Assembly: GCA_002347125.1 (NCBI GenBank)
Contig: DDXG01000085.1
Span: 1-35,809, forward strand
Direction of reading: 5' to 3'
From: Phycisphaerales bacterium UBA2266
GTDB lineage: Bacteria > Planctomycetota > Phycisphaerae > Sedimentisphaerales > Anaerobacaceae
Length of the DNA: 35,809 nt
The notes beneath the pieces were generated by a model. It was not told the origin of the DNA. It made no database searches and saw only the letters and a list, made by a program, of their open reading frames with translations. Below are positions 1 to 8,214 of the stretch, in pieces (position 1 is the stretch's first letter; each line of letters opens with the position of its first letter). The position numbers were made by a program, and so were the translations under genes.

Positions 1-282
1 CGGACGGCTTCGGAGTTGCTCTTCGAGGTGATCAGCCGGGCCTACGAGCGGCTGAGCCTGATTGTGACGACGAACCTGCCGTTCGAGTCCTGGGTGGAGA
101 TCTTCGGTTGTGAGCGGCTGACAGGGGCCTTGCTGGACCGCCTGACGCATCGGGTGCATATCATCGAAGCCAATGGCCCGAGTTACCGTCTGCGCCAGTC
201 CAAGCGACGGCTCGAAACCGGTGATACCAAGGACGATGACGCCCCGCCAGAGCCGGAGAAGACCGGTTCCGGCCAAGCATAG
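1..282 (+). CDS. istB: IS21-family helper ATPase IstB, C-terminal part (cut by window edge)
   Basis: The frame is open from base 1, so the gene begins outside the window; about 93 residues remain. The visible part has the IstB/DnaC-like AAA+ C-terminal pattern: a sensor-1 strand LIVTTNLPFESW, then DRLTHRVHIIE and SYRLRQSKRR. In the family this protein is the ATP-dependent helper that assists the IstA transposase in IS21 transposition. The same order of motifs is seen in the complete IstB at 21.6 kb (ITCNLPFSKW, DRLVHHSVVLE, SYRAEQARKRK), but the sequences differ enough to be separate elements. The acidic, proline-rich tail is a normal ending. The gene is followed directly by the element's right end. 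Confidence 0.85.
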   Translation, partial: RTASELLFEVISRAYERLSLIVTTNLPFESWVEIFGCERLTGALLDRLTHRVHIIEANGPSYRLRQSKRRLETGDTKDDDAPPEPEKTGSGQA

Positions 283-304
283 AAAGTGTGAGTAGAAAAC
301 AAAT

Positions 305-346
305 TGACACCCCGTCCGCCGCGGGGTACATAGGCCGGGGGTGTCA
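305..346. repeat. Inverted repeat in the IS21 right end
   Basis: TGACACCCC at 305-313 pairs perfectly with GGGGTGTCA at 338-346 across a 24-base loop. It lies between the istB stop and the proposed element tip. It may be a transposase-binding repeat or a transcript-ending hairpin for istB; there is no clear T-run after it. Confidence 0.6.
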
Positions 347-366
347 CAGTTTTGGGCCGCCGGGCG

Positions 367-606
367 CTACACTTTTACTCCGCCCTTCACACGTCCAACA
401 TTGAGGAAGTTGTTGAACCGGCTGCGATGAGGCTGGTGGCGGCCGTCCAGGTGGCGGTACAGGGCCGAGATATTGCGTCCCCCCCAGGCGATGACGACCA
501 GCAGAACCAGGGTGCGGAAGTACTCGAAATGATCCCAGTGGAAGTGAATTTGAAGCGAATTGAAAAAAGATTCCAGATTCTTCGGGAAACGGACGATTCT
601 AAACAT
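367..606 (-). pseudogene. DDE transposase, N-terminal fragment truncated by the IS21 end
   Basis: About 80 residues remain. The chosen ATG at 606 has an AGGAGA ribosome site just upstream. Residues such as FFNSLQIHFHWDHFEYFRTL, then IAWGGRNISALYRHLD and HRSRFNNFLNVGR, resemble the N-terminal region of IS4/IS701-like DDE transposases (family assignment from recall of the pattern). The frame loses the expected sequence after VGR and stops at 367-369 inside the neighbouring IS21 end. The catalytic core is missing, so it cannot be active. Confidence 0.65.
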
Positions 607-714
607 GACGGCAGTCTCCTGTCTAAAAGGTCGTGTTCTAACCCTTTTATCGAAGAGATTGCCGTTTTTTGTTAAACCAATCCCCATCGCCGTCCAAAAT
701 CCCGTCCGAAAAAG

Positions 715-954
715 TCAGTCAACGTGAGTATTTATTATTTCCCTACGCGTGACCTCCATGCTCGCCGCCATCGCAAAGGGCAGATACTTCTGCGCGTAAG
801 CCGGAAGGGAATCGAAGATCAACTTGAGCGTGACGTGGATGGCGTTCAGCAGCCACTGCGTGACTGTGACGGCCGGTCTTGGCGCGTCAGCGGCATGAAG
901 TGTGACCCTCGGCGCGAGTAGCAGGGCGGCGAGGAATGTAAGGGTGGGTTTCAT
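715..954 (-). CDS. Small secreted protein of unknown function
   Basis: A 79-residue frame starts at the ATG at 954 behind an AAAGGAACG ribosome site. The first 21 residues (MKPTLTFLAALLLAPRVTLH, then AAD) are a good Sec signal peptide. The mature part is about 55 residues with one hydrophobic stretch and no motif I recognise. It lies at the 3' end of the minus-strand carbohydrate cluster, 38 bases after the stop of a decayed C-terminal fragment. It may be the surviving N-terminus of a larger exported enzyme whose body was lost, or a true small exported protein. Confidence 0.5.
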   Translation of the reverse strand: MKPTLTFLAALLLAPRVTLHAADAPRPAVTVTQWLLNAIHVTLKLIFDSLPAYAQKYLPFAMAASMEVTRREIINTHVD

Positions 955-992
955 GGTCGTTCCTTTCGTGTTTCGTGTTCAAAGGCTGTGCT

Positions 993-1217
993 CTATTTCA
1001 CGCTGAGCGACACCCCGTCGATGTAGCTGGTGGTCGTGGCATTGCTCATCAGGCCGAACCAGGTGAGCTGGCGGAAATCCCTCTCCCGGTAGGGCAGATC
1101 GGCGAAGCTCTTCGTCTCCTGGCCCGGCGCCCGGTCGGCGGCCGAGGCACCGTGCCAGGCGTAGCCGCCGGTCTCGCCGATGGTGGCGTAGTCGCCGACC
1201 TCGCCATTGCGGTCCTT
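993..1217 (-). pseudogene. C-terminal remnant of a secreted protein (beta-sandwich-like)
   Basis: An open frame of about 75 codons without a plausible start ends at the stop at 993-995. It reads DYATIGETGGYAWHG, then FADLPYRERDFRQLTWFG, then TTTSYIDGVSLSVK. The alternating aromatic/polar pattern and the final YIDGVSLSVK resemble the last strands of LamG or carbohydrate-binding jelly-roll domains, where a terminal (Y/F)(I/L)D(D/G)V strand is typical; this is a pattern judgement, not a database match. The fragment begins behind a stop at 1218-1220, only about 30 bases from the end of the DUF5060 gene. It looks like the tail of a deleted gene. Confidence 0.5.
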
Positions 1218-1251
1218 CTAGGGCTTCCCATCGCCCCAGCGGGCCGAAACG

Positions 1252-2907
1252 TCACGGTTTCGGCGCGGCCAAGGCGATAACCCAATCGGTGCGGCGTGGG
1301 AGCGATACCTTGTTTTCGCCGGGACCGAGCGGTGCCAACTTAACCTTTTTGTAGGCCACGGTGGTGTCAACGGCTACGGCGGAAAGAGGTCTCTTCATCC
1401 CCCGAAGGTCGAGGGCAACCAGGTTGGCGTCCTGAGCATAGACGACAGCCGCTCTTCGGTCTGCGTCGGCCAGGGCGACCGCCTCCTCGCCGCGGACCAG
1501 TTCCGGGGCCGGTTCCAGGTCGAGCCGCCAGCGGTCCCGCCAGAAGCGGTCGAAACAGCGCATTTGCTCAACGGTCCGGGCATCGTACGGGAGGGAATCT
1601 GTGCCCCATTTCCGGCCCCACACGGCGCCGGCCCCGCCGGCCATGATGAATTGCCACATCGCCCGGCGGGTGGTGGGCCCGTCCCAGACGTCGTGACGAG
1701 TGTGCAGGAACCGCATTTCGAGCAGCACCGGCCGCGGCCGCAGCCTCACGTGCGGCGCGTCGCGGGGCACGAACGGCTCGCCCGCGAGCCGCGCCCGAGC
1801 GACACGATAGAACTCCCAGCCGGATCGGGGTTCATCGTCCACCGAATAGACCGGCAGCTCATCGGGAGTGCGGAACCAATAGTCCGCGCCGCGCCGGCGG
1901 TCTTCCTGCTCCCGCGCGATCAGCAGGTGCTCCCACCCCCAGTGCTCATTGAGATACTGGCGCCACTGGCGGACGAGTTCGGGCCTTCCGCCGGTCCAGT
2001 TGGCTTCGTGAAGGTCGCAGCCGTAGGACATTGTCCAGCCGGGGAGCGGCGCCATTCTGGCGGCGATGTAACGTTGCAGCCTGCGGTCGGCCTCGCCGTT
2101 GATCCCGCCCCTGATTCCGATGGGCGTCCACCGCCGGTCCTCGTCGCCCCACCACCAGAAGTGGACCGCGACGCCCTCTTCGTGCGTCGTGCGAAGGACC
2201 TGGTCGAGGATGCGGAAGGTGCCGATCTCGGGATTGACGTTCTTGTGCTGCCGGTGGCTCCTCACCCCAGGGGCGAAGGCCTCGTTGGCCACGCACTGGA
2301 GGTGCAGCAGGCCCATGCCGTGCGCGCGGGCCTCGCGGGCATATTGGCGGGCCAGGGCGGCGACGCCGCCCGGGTGTCGCTCCCAGTCGGCGAGGTATTT
2401 GTTGTACGGGTAGGGGTACTCGCGCGTATAGCCAAGCTGGCAGTGGTGCGTGTACACGTTGAAGATGGCGGCGCGGAGCGTCCGCTCGTCGCCCACCTGG
2501 CGGGCGAACTTGGTCCCGTGCCCGACAAGAAAACCCCGCGCCTCCGGATCGGCCGCCACTTCCACGGCGCCGCGCCGGCCACTGAGCGCTGTGTGCCTGC
2601 TGGCGGTGGTAAAAAACCACCTGCCGGGCCGAGTGGGCGTAAACCGGAAACGCCACGTATCGCCGCCGTCGTAGAACATGGGCGTCGCAATCACCCGATC
2701 CGTCCCATCGTGGGTGAAGGTCGCCGTGGCTTCCAGATCGAAGGGATTCCCCGACCACCCGGGGTTTTCGAGGGCCCATTCCACGACGTCGAAAACGCGC
2801 GCCGTGCGAGCCTGCGGCGATTCGGCATGGGCGGGACCGCCGACGAGGACCACGCTCGCAAGTGCAACGGTCACGTTGAAGAAAAGGGCTCGACTCGCGC
2901 GCATCAT
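1252..2907 (-). CDS. Secreted DUF5060-containing glycoside hydrolase-like protein
   Basis: 551 residues from an ATG at 2907 with a strong AAGGAGA ribosome site. A Sec signal peptide ends near residue 28 (GPAHA/ES). Residues about 37-105 match the DUF5060 beta-sandwich pattern (VFDVVEWALEN, then TATFTHDG, then WRFRFTPTRPGRWFF), a domain found at the N-terminus of secreted glycoside hydrolases. A TIM-barrel-like catalytic region follows (about 135-440). Candidate catalytic acids are E301 in the CDLHEANW segment and the glutamate of YSVDDEPRSG; these are inferred from position. The C-terminal 70 residues look like a small all-beta domain. It probably acts outside the cytoplasm on plant or algal polysaccharide; the substrate is not readable from the sequence. 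It is the last intact large gene of the cluster. Confidence 0.75.
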   Translation of the reverse strand: MMRASRALFFNVTVALASVVLVGGPAHAESPQARTARVFDVVEWALENPGWSGNPFDLEATATFTHDGTDRVIATPMFYDGGDTWRFRFTPTRPGRWFFTTASRHTALSGRRGAVEVAADPEARGFLVGHGTKFARQVGDERTLRAAIFNVYTHHCQLGYTREYPYPYNKYLADWERHPGGVAALARQYAREARAHGMGLLHLQCVANEAFAPGVRSHRQHKNVNPEIGTFRILDQVLRTTHEEGVAVHFWWWGDEDRRWTPIGIRGGINGEADRRLQRYIAARMAPLPGWTMSYGCDLHEANWTGGRPELVRQWRQYLNEHWGWEHLLIAREQEDRRRGADYWFRTPDELPVYSVDDEPRSGWEFYRVARARLAGEPFVPRDAPHVRLRPRPVLLEMRFLHTRHDVWDGPTTRRAMWQFIMAGGAGAVWGRKWGTDSLPYDARTVEQMRCFDRFWRDRWRLDLEPAPELVRGEEAVALADADRRAAVVYAQDANLVALDLRGMKRPLSAVAVDTTVAYKKVKLAPLGPGENKVSLPRRTDWVIALAAPKP

Positions 2908-3170
2908 GTTCTCCTTGACGGTTTAATAAATGATAGATGGCATGAATGCTGGCGGACGCGCAACGAAGTTGCTACGCCCACCAGCACATGAATACTCACA
3001 CACCTTGGCCCTTGTGCCGTGTTGGTCTGCCATTGCCCCGCCCCCGCCCGATTGAGCAGATACGGAGCAATGCGCTTCTTATTGTCACTGTCGAGCCGCA
3101 AGGCACTAACTTCTGCATTCCCTTTTCTCCTTGTTTTCGTTACGAACCGGTTTGTTGACATACACTTGAG
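2908..3170. other. Intergenic gap between the DUF5060 and PKD genes
   Basis: 263 bases with no gene I can support. On the minus strand an AAGGAGA motif precedes an ATG at 3118 that opens a 40-codon frame (stop 2996-2998), but its arginine/glycine-rich product is unrecognisable. An 8-bp palindrome AACCGGTT lies near 3145. The gap is large compared with the rest of the cluster, so a separate promoter for the DUF5060 gene could lie here; I see no convincing one. Confidence 0.3.
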
Positions 3171-5282
3171 TTACCTCACATCCGCCGTCCCTTGCCGTGA
3201 ACGGGATGTCCCCGACGCGGACTCACGAAGCTTGGTGGGGCGACCGTTGAGGGTTTCGAAGATATCATTCCTCATCGCGCCCGCGTCGATGTTCCTGATG
3301 AGATGCACGCTTGTGGGTGCGGTGGTTGCTGCAAACCGGTAGTCCTGATAGCGGTTGCCGACGGTCACTGGTTGCACGTTCGAGAACCAGTCTTTATTTG
3401 CATGCATGGATATAACCGCTGCGAGTCCGGTTAAATCATACCACCCTGCATTTCTGTCGGGGGAGATCTGGTAAAGATAGTCCCCCAAAGGATTCTTGGG
3501 ATAACGGTCTTTCATCTCGCGCCTGTCCCACGTGAGCGTGATAGCCACCGGTTCCAGCATGATCCGGAATTCTACGCCGCTCTGAGCGACACTATGGGCA
3601 GCCCAGGCGTCTCTTCTACCGTTCCAGGTGCCAACGCGCAGGGACGACCAACTGGCGCCGAGCCAGCAGACACGGATGCGCTCGCGGAATTGCGTTTCCC
3701 ATCCCTCCCGTCGCGCCTGAAGAATTGCGGTGGCCACATTGCTGATTGGGCCGACCGGCGCCACCCAGACCGGATTGTTCGGTGAGGCGCCCCGGGCTGC
3801 CGCGAGGATGGCTTCGCTGGCTTCGGTGACAATCGGTTCGGTGTCACGCCAGTTGTCGCTGTACGGAGGGATCAAGGGTTGATCGGCCCCGCGAAAAGTC
3901 CTTGGCCGCCGTGCATCGGGCAATCCACTCTGTCTCGCCAAATCAATAATGTGTAATATTCTATCATAATTGGCATTTACCGCGCCGGGTTCCTCACCGC
4001 CATGATGGACGGCGGTTATACCCAATAGATCGACATCACTGTACAGGGCGTAGGCGATGGTGTAGATGTCGTCCTCTTCTACGTCGGAGTCCAGCAACAC
4101 CTGCGGCACGTTGACCGTAGCCGGGGTATGCACCCGCACCAGGGCTGAGCAGGAATTGCTTCCCGTGCCGTTGCTGACGGTTAATGTCACCTGGTAAATG
4201 CCTGATTTGCTAAAGCTCTTGGTGACTTGCTTGCCCGTTGCCGTGCTGCCATCGCCACAGTCCCAATGGTAGTTGCCAATGGCTCCGTATGAACTGCTCC
4301 CGTCGAATGTGACTGAATTTCCCTGGAGCACACTTCCCGGCAAGGGTGTAATTTGCGCCTCGATGGCAGGGTGGATGGTGACTCGCTCTACGATTTGCGC
4401 TGTTTGTCCGGCGCCGGAGAGAGTGAGTGTGACATCGTAGGTCCCCGCCGTGGCGAACGTATGCGAGACCATCTGTCCCGTGGCGGACTTGCCATCATCA
4501 AAGTGCCATTGCCACGACTGGACCGTTCCGAACACTTGATTGCCGACGAAATTGACGACCTGTCCGGCGCGGGGAACCTGTTGTGTCACCGCGATTCGCG
4601 CATCGATCGGCGGTAAGAACACTACCATCCATGTCCTGTGTTCTTGAGCGCGAAAGTGGATATTCGTCAGGGGCGTCGTTTCATCTTTGCTGAACAGGCT
4701 GACTCGCAGCCCATCGAACTGAATTGGGCTCTGGCCCCGACCGCCCCAGAAGTACTGACCGCGATCATACCATCCACCGACGCCGCGGGCATGGACACGC
4801 CATTGCCCCTTACTCCGCAATTCAATCTTCCAGGCAGTATTCGCCTGAGACGGCTCGTCCGGATAGGAGCCCGTGAGCGTGATGAAGTTTGCCGGCACGG
4901 GAGCCTCCCACTCCGCCATCCAGTAGGCGGCTTTGTTCTCCGGGACCACGCCCAGATTGGCATCCTTCTTCACGCCATACGCGTACCAATCCGTCTTTGA
5001 TGCCAATCTTTTAGTCGGGTGATGAACCCAGTGAGAGAAACCCAAGAAATCCTGTTTCTTGAAGTCGTAGACGAGGAATTTCGGCTGGCATGCGCCTCCG
5101 TCAAAACCGCGCAACCCCTTGCTGAACGAATCCATATTGCCGGAATGTGTCGCATCCAGCAGGAGGTTGTGCTCCCGGTGATGAATTTGCGAGGCCTCCT
5201 GCGCATGCGCGACCACTGGAAGGACGCAGAGCAAACCCACCAGCAGGGACAAACGACTCTTCATGTCTTTGTTGTTATTCAT
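3171..5282 (-). CDS. Secreted two-PKD-domain protein with nucleoside-hydrolase-like C-terminal domain
   Basis: 703 residues from the ATG at 5282, chosen because a signal peptide follows (KSRLSLLVGLLCVLPVVAHA, cut before QE); an ATG six codons later is an alternative. Residues about 29-225 form an unassigned N-terminal region. Two PKD beta-sandwich domains follow: about 227-305 (WHFDDGKSATG, HTFATAGTYDVTLTLS) and 306-384 (WDCGDGSTATG, SFSKSGIYQVTLTVS). The C-terminal 310 residues resemble the nucleoside hydrolase / DUF1593 fold. VLLDSDVEEDDIY (396-407) corresponds to the DxDxxxDD calcium and ribose site, and WVAPVGPISNVATAI to the usual APxGPLTNxA loop. The family cleaves N-glycosidic bonds, but DUF1593 relatives are often linked to sugar-polymer degradation. 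The exact substrate is unknown. Confidence 0.75.
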   Translation of the reverse strand: MNNNKDMKSRLSLLVGLLCVLPVVAHAQEASQIHHREHNLLLDATHSGNMDSFSKGLRGFDGGACQPKFLVYDFKKQDFLGFSHWVHHPTKRLASKTDWYAYGVKKDANLGVVPENKAAYWMAEWEAPVPANFITLTGSYPDEPSQANTAWKIELRSKGQWRVHARGVGGWYDRGQYFWGGRGQSPIQFDGLRVSLFSKDETTPLTNIHFRAQEHRTWMVVFLPPIDARIAVTQQVPRAGQVVNFVGNQVFGTVQSWQWHFDDGKSATGQMVSHTFATAGTYDVTLTLSGAGQTAQIVERVTIHPAIEAQITPLPGSVLQGNSVTFDGSSSYGAIGNYHWDCGDGSTATGKQVTKSFSKSGIYQVTLTVSNGTGSNSCSALVRVHTPATVNVPQVLLDSDVEEDDIYTIAYALYSDVDLLGITAVHHGGEEPGAVNANYDRILHIIDLARQSGLPDARRPRTFRGADQPLIPPYSDNWRDTEPIVTEASEAILAAARGASPNNPVWVAPVGPISNVATAILQARREGWETQFRERIRVCWLGASWSSLRVGTWNGRRDAWAAHSVAQSGVEFRIMLEPVAITLTWDRREMKDRYPKNPLGDYLYQISPDRNAGWYDLTGLAAVISMHANKDWFSNVQPVTVGNRYQDYRFAATTAPTSVHLIRNIDAGAMRNDIFETLNGRPTKLRESASGTSRSRQGTADVR

Positions 5283-5304
5283 ATCTATCGCTTTCGCGTT
5301 CAAG

Positions 5305-5514
5305 TTATAGGTGGTTTTCGATGGCCCCCGCAAAGCCTTGCACAATTCGTACGCCGACACTCGCCCCCGGATCGCCGGCCAAGGCATTGCCGGGCAGGGC
5401 GGCGCAGGCCAGGAGGGTGAGCGCGGCAGCAAGGCAGGGCAGCAGGCTGACAACGATGCCGCATGTCATCCAGACTGCAACCGTCTGGCGAACACACTGA
5501 CGTCGGTGTGACAT
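5305..5514 (-). CDS. Orphan leader peptide (signal-peptide module without an enzyme)
   Basis: 69 residues from the ATG at 5514 behind an AAAGGAAAGAG ribosome site. The first 31 residues (MSHRRQCVRQTVAVWM, then SLLPCLAAA) are the same leader type as the GH9, GH13 and beta-helix proteins of this cluster, and the DNA is also clearly related. Instead of an enzyme, a second hydrophobic segment (LTLLACAALPGNALA) and about 25 residues follow, then a stop 22 bases before the PKD gene starts. It may be a decayed gene whose body was deleted or replaced by the PKD gene, or a small membrane or exported peptide. The ribosome site and unbroken frame argue that translation is still possible. Confidence 0.5.
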   Translation of the reverse strand: MSHRRQCVRQTVAVWMTCGIVVSLLPCLAAALTLLACAALPGNALAGDPGASVGVRIVQGFAGAIENHL

Positions 5515-5542
5515 GGTGAGTCTCTTTCCTTTCTGTTTTCAG

Positions 5543-8017
5543 CTAATTGAAATACTTACTCATCAGCCATAGCCAATCGCTTGTGGAGTGCACCCATATC
5601 TCCTTGGGGTTATGCCAGTTATCCGACGGCCAATAAGGGGCATCCCGATTGAACTTGGTGTGAATACCGCACGGAACCGCCCCAACAATATCGCCGCTTA
5701 ACGGGCTGTAGAGGGCCTGGTACCGATATCCTTCTCCCCACATAATGCTCTGATTGAAGGGGTTCAAGCCCAAGAGCCAATCCAACTGTCGGTACGCGAT
5801 GTTCAACAACTCCTGGTCATCGAGGTATCTGGCTATCGCGGCCAAGCCGATTGCCTTTGACAGGATCACGCTCGTATTCCCTCTGCCGGTCGTCCACACA
5901 GGAAAGCACTTGATATAGAAGCGATCATCCAATCGGATCCCATTCTTTATTTTCGCTTCCTCAATCTCGTCCTCTGCCACATTCAAGTCGCATAGGCCTG
6001 CCGGGAGCATGAAATACGGGTCCGTATAGGTTGCCATGGCCTTGTGGTAGCCGGCATACAAACGAATTGCCGATCGCCACTGTTCGGCATGCTCACTATC
6101 CGGGAACGCTTGCAGCAGCTGAACCAGGCCGGTCACAGCGTACTTCTCGGAACTCGTGATACTCCGTGGAAGAGGAATCCGCTCACGGCTTGCATCTTGG
6201 AAGAAACACCCTTTCAACGACACGCGCTCGTTCAACTCATCCCGTTGTTGACACCGGACGATGTAGTTCCCATAGGAGACGGCCGCACTTCTGTATTTGT
6301 CATGTTTATTTGCTTCATATAGCGCGAGCGAAGCATTCAATCCGATACCGGCGATCTCCATGTCCAGATCCTGGATACCCTTTACGGCAAAGTTCCAGTC
6401 CTCTTCCGCGCACCGGAGCGCGTAGTCCGCCATAATGGGGTCTGTTTTCGATAACAGAATAGCTGCCTTCGCTTCTGCGCGTGCCGCATGCAGATTGATC
6501 GTCACGTAGTTGTGCGTTGCCGCGTGACTATCACTAGGCTTAGCAATGACATCATCAACGGTCCCGATGATACCATCCGTCCAGAAATCCATCGTTCCCC
6601 AGTTGACTCGGTTACCATCTCCAAAACGTGTCTTCAGGACCCAATCCAGGCCCCACTTTGCCTCTTCCAATAGACGCTCGGATAGTTCCGTATCGGTGTC
6701 CTGAAACTGCTCGGCCAAAGAAAAGAACGCATGCACAGCGCCGGAGGTGTGTTTCGTGCTTTGGGACAGGTCTCCCGCATCATGCCAACCGCCATTGATC
6801 ACAATGCTCTTGCCACCGTGAGCACAGATGAAGTCGCTGTGACAGGCAGAGTGACGGCCAGGGATCTGCGTCCCGCAGCGCTGGCAGTAGAAGAAGTTGA
6901 TCAGCTTGATCAGGTTTCCCCTATACAGATGGCTGACACTGTTTATTCGAAATTGCCTCGTCTGGACGTCCCCGGCCTTTAGCGCATAGGTTCCCGGCGT
7001 GTCGATTTCACTGAAATCCAGCACCTGAAAGGTTCCTTGACGCGTACGCTTCAAAGCGATTGGCTTTTCCAAGACGGCATTATTCCTATCGACATCGATC
7101 AATGTAAAGCTATTCGCTGAAAGATCAGAACCAAGGGCAGTCTTGGGAAAGCCGGTTGGGTATCCTACGTGATTATGTGCAATGTGACCGGGAGCCACAT
7201 TCCAGCCTTCGTAATGCTCCGGCTGCTCCACCTTCTCGAGATACAACTCGTCGAAGTAGTACTTGACGGTGTCGGTCATTTCTCGTTGATTGCCTTGGAG
7301 CCTGTACCGCAGTTCGAGCGCGATCACTTTATCCCTTCTGACATGCGGGATTTCCCAGTAGACCTTGTTCCATTTGTGATTCTCTAGCAATTGGTAATTC
7401 AGGCCACTATATATGTTATAGTAGTAGTATCCATTAGCAGAATCGTAGGGCACAAAAGCGCCGTCGTATTGCTTGCTGTCAACGGTCGGGTCTATTGGGT
7501 TATCGTTATGCAGCACGAGGTTAAACGAGACCGTCCGGAAGCCGGGCAAATCCGGGTACACCCATAACGTGATCCGGTTCCACTCGGTCCAGTCTTCATT
7601 GTTTACTTGATAGATGGCGCTGGCGGAGCCCCAGGGTCTGCCCCGAAGTGAGGCGTAGTTCGGTTGTTCACCTTTCGTGGGAGAAGTCAGCAGAACGGAA
7701 GCTTGGCCTTGATAATACTTGTCCTTCGACAACGAAATCGTCCCGAATGCGCTGGGACCGACCCAAGGCTCCCAGTTGTCGAGGCTTTCCATGTCTGACA
7801 GTTGTCTCGATGCGATGGCCGGTTTGTGAGATACCTCGTAGGCAAGAGAATTCTCCGGTGGAGCCGTCATGGGCATGCCGGGGAGCGCCTTTCCGGTTGC
7901 AGGCGGTTTGTCGGACCCGTCTTGTGCGGCGCCGAAGCTCGGCAGGAGGCCAACGAGGAGGCCGAAAGCCATCCAGACTGCAACCGTCTGGCGAATGAAC
8001 TGACTTTGATTTGACAT
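5543..8017 (-). CDS. Secreted glycoside hydrolase family 9 (endoglucanase-like)
   Basis: 824 residues from the ATG at 8017, chosen because of the CGAAGGAGAA ribosome site and the signal peptide that follows (QTVAVWMAFGLLVGLLPSFG, cut near residue 31). The frame is open further upstream but that part has no leader logic. Residues about 75-265 look like a carbohydrate-binding-type beta-sandwich, 275-360 like the CelD_N immunoglobulin-like domain, and 365-824 is the (alpha/alpha)6 GH9 domain. Visible catalytic marks are GGWHDAGD (409-416, catalytic base aspartates) and the C-terminal NPKEIWVHSTSDWLW segment, whose Glu should be the acid. FYCQRCG is the usual start of the GH9 barrel. Family members cleave beta-1,4-glucans or act as exo-beta-glucosaminidase-like enzymes; the substrate here is open. 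Confidence 0.88.
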   Translation of the reverse strand: MSNQSQFIRQTVAVWMAFGLLVGLLPSFGAAQDGSDKPPATGKALPGMPMTAPPENSLAYEVSHKPAIASRQLSDMESLDNWEPWVGPSAFGTISLSKDKYYQGQASVLLTSPTKGEQPNYASLRGRPWGSASAIYQVNNEDWTEWNRITLWVYPDLPGFRTVSFNLVLHNDNPIDPTVDSKQYDGAFVPYDSANGYYYYNIYSGLNYQLLENHKWNKVYWEIPHVRRDKVIALELRYRLQGNQREMTDTVKYYFDELYLEKVEQPEHYEGWNVAPGHIAHNHVGYPTGFPKTALGSDLSANSFTLIDVDRNNAVLEKPIALKRTRQGTFQVLDFSEIDTPGTYALKAGDVQTRQFRINSVSHLYRGNLIKLINFFYCQRCGTQIPGRHSACHSDFICAHGGKSIVINGGWHDAGDLSQSTKHTSGAVHAFFSLAEQFQDTDTELSERLLEEAKWGLDWVLKTRFGDGNRVNWGTMDFWTDGIIGTVDDVIAKPSDSHAATHNYVTINLHAARAEAKAAILLSKTDPIMADYALRCAEEDWNFAVKGIQDLDMEIAGIGLNASLALYEANKHDKYRSAAVSYGNYIVRCQQRDELNERVSLKGCFFQDASRERIPLPRSITSSEKYAVTGLVQLLQAFPDSEHAEQWRSAIRLYAGYHKAMATYTDPYFMLPAGLCDLNVAEDEIEEAKIKNGIRLDDRFYIKCFPVWTTGRGNTSVILSKAIGLAAIARYLDDQELLNIAYRQLDWLLGLNPFNQSIMWGEGYRYQALYSPLSGDIVGAVPCGIHTKFNRDAPYWPSDNWHNPKEIWVHSTSDWLWLMSKYFN

Positions 8018-8214
8018 GGGATTTCTCCTTCGTTGTAAGGCTATACCCGCCGCGTGCCGTTTTTGCAGTTTTGACGGCTTTGCTCCGCTGAAGCTTCTCC
8101 TTCGTTGATACAATTCGGAGAAGGAGCTATGCGATAGCAATGCAGGCGCTTTGCCCTTCGCTACTTCCCTGATAAAAACGTTGTTCTCTTGCATTTTAAA
8201 ATCTTTTTGATAAA
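8018..8214. other. Leader region of the GH9 gene with duplicated ribosome-site segment
   Basis: About 200 non-coding bases between the sulfatase stop and the GH9 start. On the minus strand the 13-mer CAACGAAGGAGAA occurs twice: once as the GH9 ribosome site (8023-8035) and once 73 bases upstream (8096-8108). The upstream copy lies inside a possible hairpin, CTTCTCC (8094-8100) with GGAGAAG (8117-8123). The second copy precedes no recognisable gene. It may be a tandem-duplication trace or an RNA structure acting on GH9 translation. Confidence 0.4.

Larger units (their letters stand above)
1..372 (+). mobile_element. Right end of an IS21-family insertion sequence
   Basis: istB ends at 282 and about 90 bases of non-coding end sequence follow. 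This contains an inverted repeat, TGACACCCC (305-313) and GGGGTGTCA (338-346), with AAAAC-rich flanks. Read inward on the minus strand, the proposed tip begins TGTAGCGCC at base 372; IS21 ends commonly start with TG/TGT. Beyond it the sequence resumes as the N-terminal half of an unrelated transposase on the minus strand. That fits insertion of the IS21 element into that gene. The exact end is inferred; the direct target repeat cannot be tested because the left end lies outside the window. Confidence 0.55.

Noticed and set aside
2996..3118. 40-codon minus-strand frame with a good ribosome-site match between the PKD and DUF5060 genes
   Set aside because: The product has no recognisable feature and the frame is too short to distinguish from chance; it is mentioned only under the intergenic gap.
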